NCBI RefSeq assembly: GCF_007747445.1
Contig: NZ_CP036425.1
Location: forward strand, 1,348,175-1,412,174
Length of the DNA stretch: 64,000 bases
Origin: Poriferisphaera corsica
GTDB lineage: Bacteria; Planctomycetota; Phycisphaerae; Phycisphaerales; Phycisphaeraceae
Direction of reading: 5' to 3'
Shown here: positions 61,226-64,000 of the stretch, one piece after another
How positions within the stretch are numbered: the first letter of the stretch is position 1
How the letters are laid out: the number at the start of each line of letters is the position of its first letter
The notes under the pieces: generated by a model
What the model was told of the DNA's origin: nothing
The model's database searches: none
Seen by the model: only the letters and a program-made list of their open reading frames with translations
Made by a program: the position numbers and the translations under genes

Positions 61226-62137
61226 CTATTGAATATCCCATAAGGAATCTTTAACAGATTTTGATCCGGCTTGTTTGGCTTCAAACCAATGGATGTACCA
61301 GTCGCCAACACCGTCTTCGGCGTAGATTGAATCGTTTAGGTTCGCGGGGATGCCGTCGGTTGCGAGGCGGACTGGGCCTGATACGGCTTCTGCGTGTGCG
61401 TCAGCAAAAGCGACGTTTACACTTGAACCATTATGCCTTGGGTGGAGTAGCCAGCGTTCACGGCTTTGCCGGCCGTTTAGCCATTCGTCACGTATGGTGC
61501 ATTGTCCTTGATCGATGCCTTTAATGCATTTGTTTGGGCTATAGGAATCGCCAAATGTTAAAGTAGCTGATGGATTTCGAACCATGCCCAGGCGATTTGT
61601 GATGGGTTCTTTGCCGCGGTTGCCGGAGGTCCAGAAGTCTGAGCCGTAGTATTCACCGATTGAGCTTTTGTGTTCCAAACCAAGTGCGCGGGCGCGGGTG
61701 CCGATGTTCATATAGTTGTAGCCATAGTCGGTGGTTTTCCATCGCCCGTCGAGGTCGTTTTTCATGTCTTGAATTTCTAAGAATTCACTGTTGTCAGAAT
61801 CAAAGCTGGGGCAGTCGAAGAACTTGGGAGCAGAAAGGGTACCGTGCTTCGCCAAAATTCCGGGCCAAAGGCGATGCGGTGTGTCTGTGCTGCCGCTGAC
61901 TCGCCAAGGGAATGCGCAGACAGGGATAAAAAACTGTTTGTAATCTTCAGAGTAAACTGCGGAAGCCAGTGAGATTTGACGTACATTGCTAAGGCAAACA
62001 GCAGAAAGAGCTGTTTTTCTGGCTGCCCCTAGAGCTGGCAAGAGAATACCAATTAATAAAGCAATAATAGAAATAACAACAAGTAATTCAATCAGCGTAA
62101 ACGCTTTTTGATAACGATTGCGGAAGAATAGAAGCAT
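61226..62137 (-). CDS. Prepilin-like protein with near-HX9DG motif
   Basis: A 303-residue protein. A prepilin signal ([26 protein letters not shown], ends quoted) with the cleavage Phe-Thr-Leu-x-Glu pattern starts near residue 12. The C-terminal region contains [18 protein letters not shown], the place of the H-x9-D-G motif common in planctomycete prepilin-like proteins, but here D-A replaces D-G. It is probably processed by a prepilin peptidase and exposed outside. These proteins occur in large planctomycete families of unknown function. AGGA about 10 bases before ATG supports the start. Confidence 0.88.
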   Translation of the reverse strand: MLLFFRNRYQKAFTLIELLVVISIIALLIGILLPALGAARKTALSAVCLSNVRQISLASAVYSEDYKQFFIPVCAFPWRVSGSTDTPHRLWPGILAKHGTLSAPKFFDCPSFDSDNSEFLEIQDMKNDLDGRWKTTDYGYNYMNIGTRARALGLEHKSSIGEYYGSDFWTSGNRGKEPITNRLGMVRNPSATLTFGDSYSPNKCIKGIDQGQCTIRDEWLNGRQSRERWLLHPRHNGSSVNVAFADAHAEAVSGPVRLATDGIPANLNDSIYAEDGVGDWYIHWFEAKQAGSKSVKDSLWDIQ

Positions 62138-62548
62138 GATCCAAAATTCCTAAATATTGTGTGTGGGATAAAACATCCTGCGGCAAGTGTAATGTTTTTC
62201 ATTTATGCAACAATTGGCAATAATAAGATAATTAACTCTTATATAACGATAGCTGTACGAAAACCATTTTTAAGATTTCACAAACGGTATTGAGTCCATT
62301 CGAATATTTTCGGAAATACTAAATACAAACAGAATCTGAATATTTGGCTGCAAGATATCCACAAGAATATTTTGTTGGGTTGAGGGATGTTGGTTGGTTT
62401 TTGTGAGTTGATAAATCACGATGCTGTAAAGGATAAATGTGAAAATGGGGAGGAGGGGAACGCTGCTAAGTTTATCGAGATGAAGTCAGGTGTCATGATC
62501 GTGGGTATTACAGTTGCTTTGGATGAAATTTTGGTTTTGGCGGTTATA
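62138..62548. other. Non-coding A/T-rich stretch
   Basis: About 410 bases with no supported gene and no strong hairpin, before repeat R7. Confidence 0.45.
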
Positions 62549-62580
62549 TACACCCCATAGCTGGCAGTCATGGTCTTGAT
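62549..62580 (-). repeat. Palindrome family 1, copy R7 (reverse, degraded)
   Basis: Read on the minus strand: lead TATCAAG, degenerate arms CCATGACTG / CAGCTATGG around a central C, then GGTGT. The flanks match the family better than the arms do. Confidence 0.55.
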
Positions 62581-62596
62581 ACCTTTAGAAATAGAC

Positions 62597-62622
62597 AAAG
62601 CTCGACGGCGGCGTCGAGCTTT
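62597..62622 (-). terminator. Terminator of the deacetylase gene
   Basis: A perfect 11-bp stem, AAAGCTCGACG / CGTCGAGCTTT with a 4-base loop; the minus-strand tail TTTGTCTATTTC is only moderately T-rich. Confidence 0.65.
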
Positions 62623-62652
62623 GTTAGTGGGTGATGCTGAGGGGGGATTGGG

Positions 62653-63522
62653 TTATTGAGCGGTTTTGATGAGTTCGTCGACTTTTGTGTAGCTGAAGAA
62701 GTCGAGGCGGGTGAGGTTGTATTTGTCGTAGTCACGCTCTGTGGAGAGGATGTTGGGGCGGGCGGTGGTGAAGGTGAAGCCACATTCTCGGGCGATTTGT
62801 TCGGCGGTGTCGTTGACGACGCCATTGGGGTATGCGAAGAGGTAGGGTTTGTTGCCTACGTTTTGGTAGATGAGGTCGTTGAGTTTGGTGAAGTCTGTGC
62901 GAAGGCGGGTTTTGTAATCTTCGAGAGATTCACCTTCAAATTGGCCGACGCCTGAGCCATCGATTTTGTGAAGGTCGTATGAGTGGTTTTGGATGGAGAT
63001 GAGGCCTGAGTCGACCATTTCGCGAGCTTGTTGCCACGAGAAGTGTGGGGTGATGTTTTCGTGGACACCGACGCTGACGCCAATGATGCAGATGGCGACT
63101 TTGGCGTTGTATTTTTTGATGATTGGGAAGGCGAGTGTGTAGTTGGAGAGGTAGCCGTCGTCGAAGCGGATGGCGTATGGTTTTTCGGGGAGCGGTGCGC
63201 CTTTGTCGAAGTGATCTATGATTTGTTTGTGTGTGACGTTGTTGTAGCCTTGAGCCTTGAGGTATTGCAGGTCGGCTTCGAATTTGTGTATGTCACGTGT
63301 TACGGCTGAGGCTTTGACGTTTTCGTTTTCTTTGAAGTGGTGGTATGTGAACTCGAAGATTTGTGGTTTTTCTTTTGTCGTGAGAGAAGAGTGTGATGGG
63401 GGAGAGGCTTGGGTTGATGCTTGTTTTGTGGTCATAGCTGGTGGTTGCTGCGTGCATGCGGTGATTAGGAGTATGGAGAGAAGTAGGCAAATCGTGTTAA
63501 GGATTGGATGGTGGTTGGACAT
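62653..63522 (-). CDS. Lipoprotein polysaccharide deacetylase
   Basis: A 289-residue exported protein. The lipobox is in LLLSILLITAC (Cys about 23). The deacetylase fold begins FEFTYHHFKENENV, with the catalytic Asp and metal region YAIRFDDGYLSN and the His-containing SIQNHSYDLH. Further on are LFAYPNGVVND and FTFTTARP. It is a metal-dependent NodB-type deacetylase, acting on N-acetyl sugars of cell-surface polysaccharide; the true substrate is unknown. It lies next to a close paralogue on the same strand. Confidence 0.88.
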   Translation of the reverse strand: MSNHHPILNTICLLLSILLITACTQQPPAMTTKQASTQASPPSHSSLTTKEKPQIFEFTYHHFKENENVKASAVTRDIHKFEADLQYLKAQGYNNVTHKQIIDHFDKGAPLPEKPYAIRFDDGYLSNYTLAFPIIKKYNAKVAICIIGVSVGVHENITPHFSWQQAREMVDSGLISIQNHSYDLHKIDGSGVGQFEGESLEDYKTRLRTDFTKLNDLIYQNVGNKPYLFAYPNGVVNDTAEQIARECGFTFTTARPNILSTERDYDKYNLTRLDFFSYTKVDELIKTAQ

Positions 63523-63624
63523 TGCTATGTATCCGTTTTATTTCTGATTCAGTTTGAATTCAAATCGGTTACGGCGAGGTGGTGAGAGAGCGATTCGCTT
63601 GTAAAGTAATTTTCATGTTTTGCT

Positions 63625-63999
63625 TTAATTAAGCAGGTCGCTGAGTTTTGAGTTGCTGTAGATCGAGTAGCGTTTGAGGTTGTATTTTTGGTTGGATGTT
63701 TGTTGCGGGATGGTTTCTGGGCGAGCGGTGGTGAAGGTGTAGCCACAGTCTTGGGCGACTTGTTGGGCGATGGGGTTGCAGACGCGATTTGGGAAGGCGA
63801 GGAGGTAAGGCTTGTAGCCGAGGTTATATTCGATGAGGGTATTGATTTTGAGGAAGTCTTTTCGGAGGCGAAATTTGTATTCTTGAGTTGATTCGTTTTC
63901 GAATCGAGTGACGCCTTGAGGGTCGGGTTTGTGTAGGTCGTAGGTGTGGCTTTGGATGGAGACGAGGCCGGTGTTGATCATTTCGCGGGCTTGGGCCCA
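63625..63999 (-). CDS. Polysaccharide deacetylase paralogue, 5' end outside window
   Basis: Partial gene. The visible 124 residues (WAQAREMINTGLVSIQSHTYDLH and on) align along their full length with the end of the neighbouring deacetylase (SWQQAREMVDSGLISIQNHSYDLH); the start is outside the window. SIQSHTYDLH keeps the metal-binding His, and LLAFPNRVCNP replaces LFAYPNGVVND. It is a likely tandem duplication. The C-terminus (YSIYSNSKLSDLLN) is similar in length to the paralogue. Confidence 0.85.
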   Translation of the reverse strand, partial: WAQAREMINTGLVSIQSHTYDLHKPDPQGVTRFENESTQEYKFRLRKDFLKINTLIEYNLGYKPYLLAFPNRVCNPIAQQVAQDCGYTFTTARPETIPQQTSNQKYNLKRYSIYSNSKLSDLLN

Positions 64000-64000
64000 G

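Noticed and set aside
1-64000. Phage, insertion sequences, CRISPR array, rRNA operon, tmRNA or SRP RNA
   Set aside because: No integrase or transposase motif, no regularly spaced direct repeats, and no recognisable core sequence of these RNAs on either strand.

Overview
The window looks like chromosomal DNA from a planctomycete, most plausibly class Phycisphaerae. This is inferred from gene content, not from any database search. Indicators are three PEP-CTERM surface proteins (one also carrying paired dockerin-type calcium repeats), a prepilin-like protein with a near-HX9DG C-terminal motif, a very large PQQ-type beta-propeller protein, an unusually short division/cell-wall cluster, and several unrecognised proteins that appear planctomycete-specific. 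No phage, insertion sequence, CRISPR array or rRNA operon was found. Three tRNA genes are present: Leu-CAG, Leu-TAG and Ser-GGA.

Layout. 0-13 kb: two tandem HDOD-GGDEF signalling proteins (the first cut by the window edge), a DUF4139-like exported protein, asd, the 1405-residue propeller protein and a chemoreceptor with two zinc-binding-like modules outside the membrane. 13-28 kb: glyA, a SAM hydrolase-type protein, a PHP phosphatase, cinA, folD, several small unknowns in a repeat-rich stretch, a metallo-beta-lactamase-fold hydrolase, a lipoprotein, ispH, an RpoD-like sigma factor, a nitrilase-family amidase and gcvT. glyA, folD and gcvT are three separate pieces of folate one-carbon metabolism. 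28-40 kb: flavodoxin, a PEP-CTERM protein, a serine hydrolase, a glycosyltransferase, and a minus-strand run rsmH, LysM protein, FtsL-like protein, ftsI, with hslV divergent from rsmH. 40-47 kb: a giant PEP-CTERM/dockerin protein, a secreted EEP-fold nuclease with a PEP-CTERM tail, a phosphatase-fold protein without catalytic residues, hscB and two tRNAs. 47-64 kb: truB, a duplicated DUF6714-like protein, tatC, queA, a membrane-anchored nuclease, an AI-2E-type permease, a queuosine-precursor-type transporter, an aspartate/tyrosine-type aminotransferase, a prepilin-like protein and two tandem polysaccharide deacetylases (the second cut by the window end).

The least explained signals lie between and across genes. 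(1) The + strand alternates between C-rich domains (about 13-27 and 46-59 kb) and G-rich domains (about 28-44 and 59-64 kb), whichever strand the genes use. (2) A family of about 20-bp palindromes with co-varying arms occurs seven times; the four copies in a C-rich domain point one way and the three in G-rich domains point the other way. A second hairpin family shares a fixed lead-in ending in ATAGC, and a third combines a hairpin with CTAGCA repeats. (3) Seven genes lack a Shine-Dalgarno sequence and instead have a -10-like TANNNT exactly 6 or 7 bases before the start codon, which predicts leaderless mRNAs. (4) A stretch near 27.8-27.9 kb folds into several hairpins and may be a structured RNA.

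All functions come from reading motifs by eye. Start codons were chosen from ribosome binding sites, family length or the leaderless pattern, and this is stated where it moved the start.
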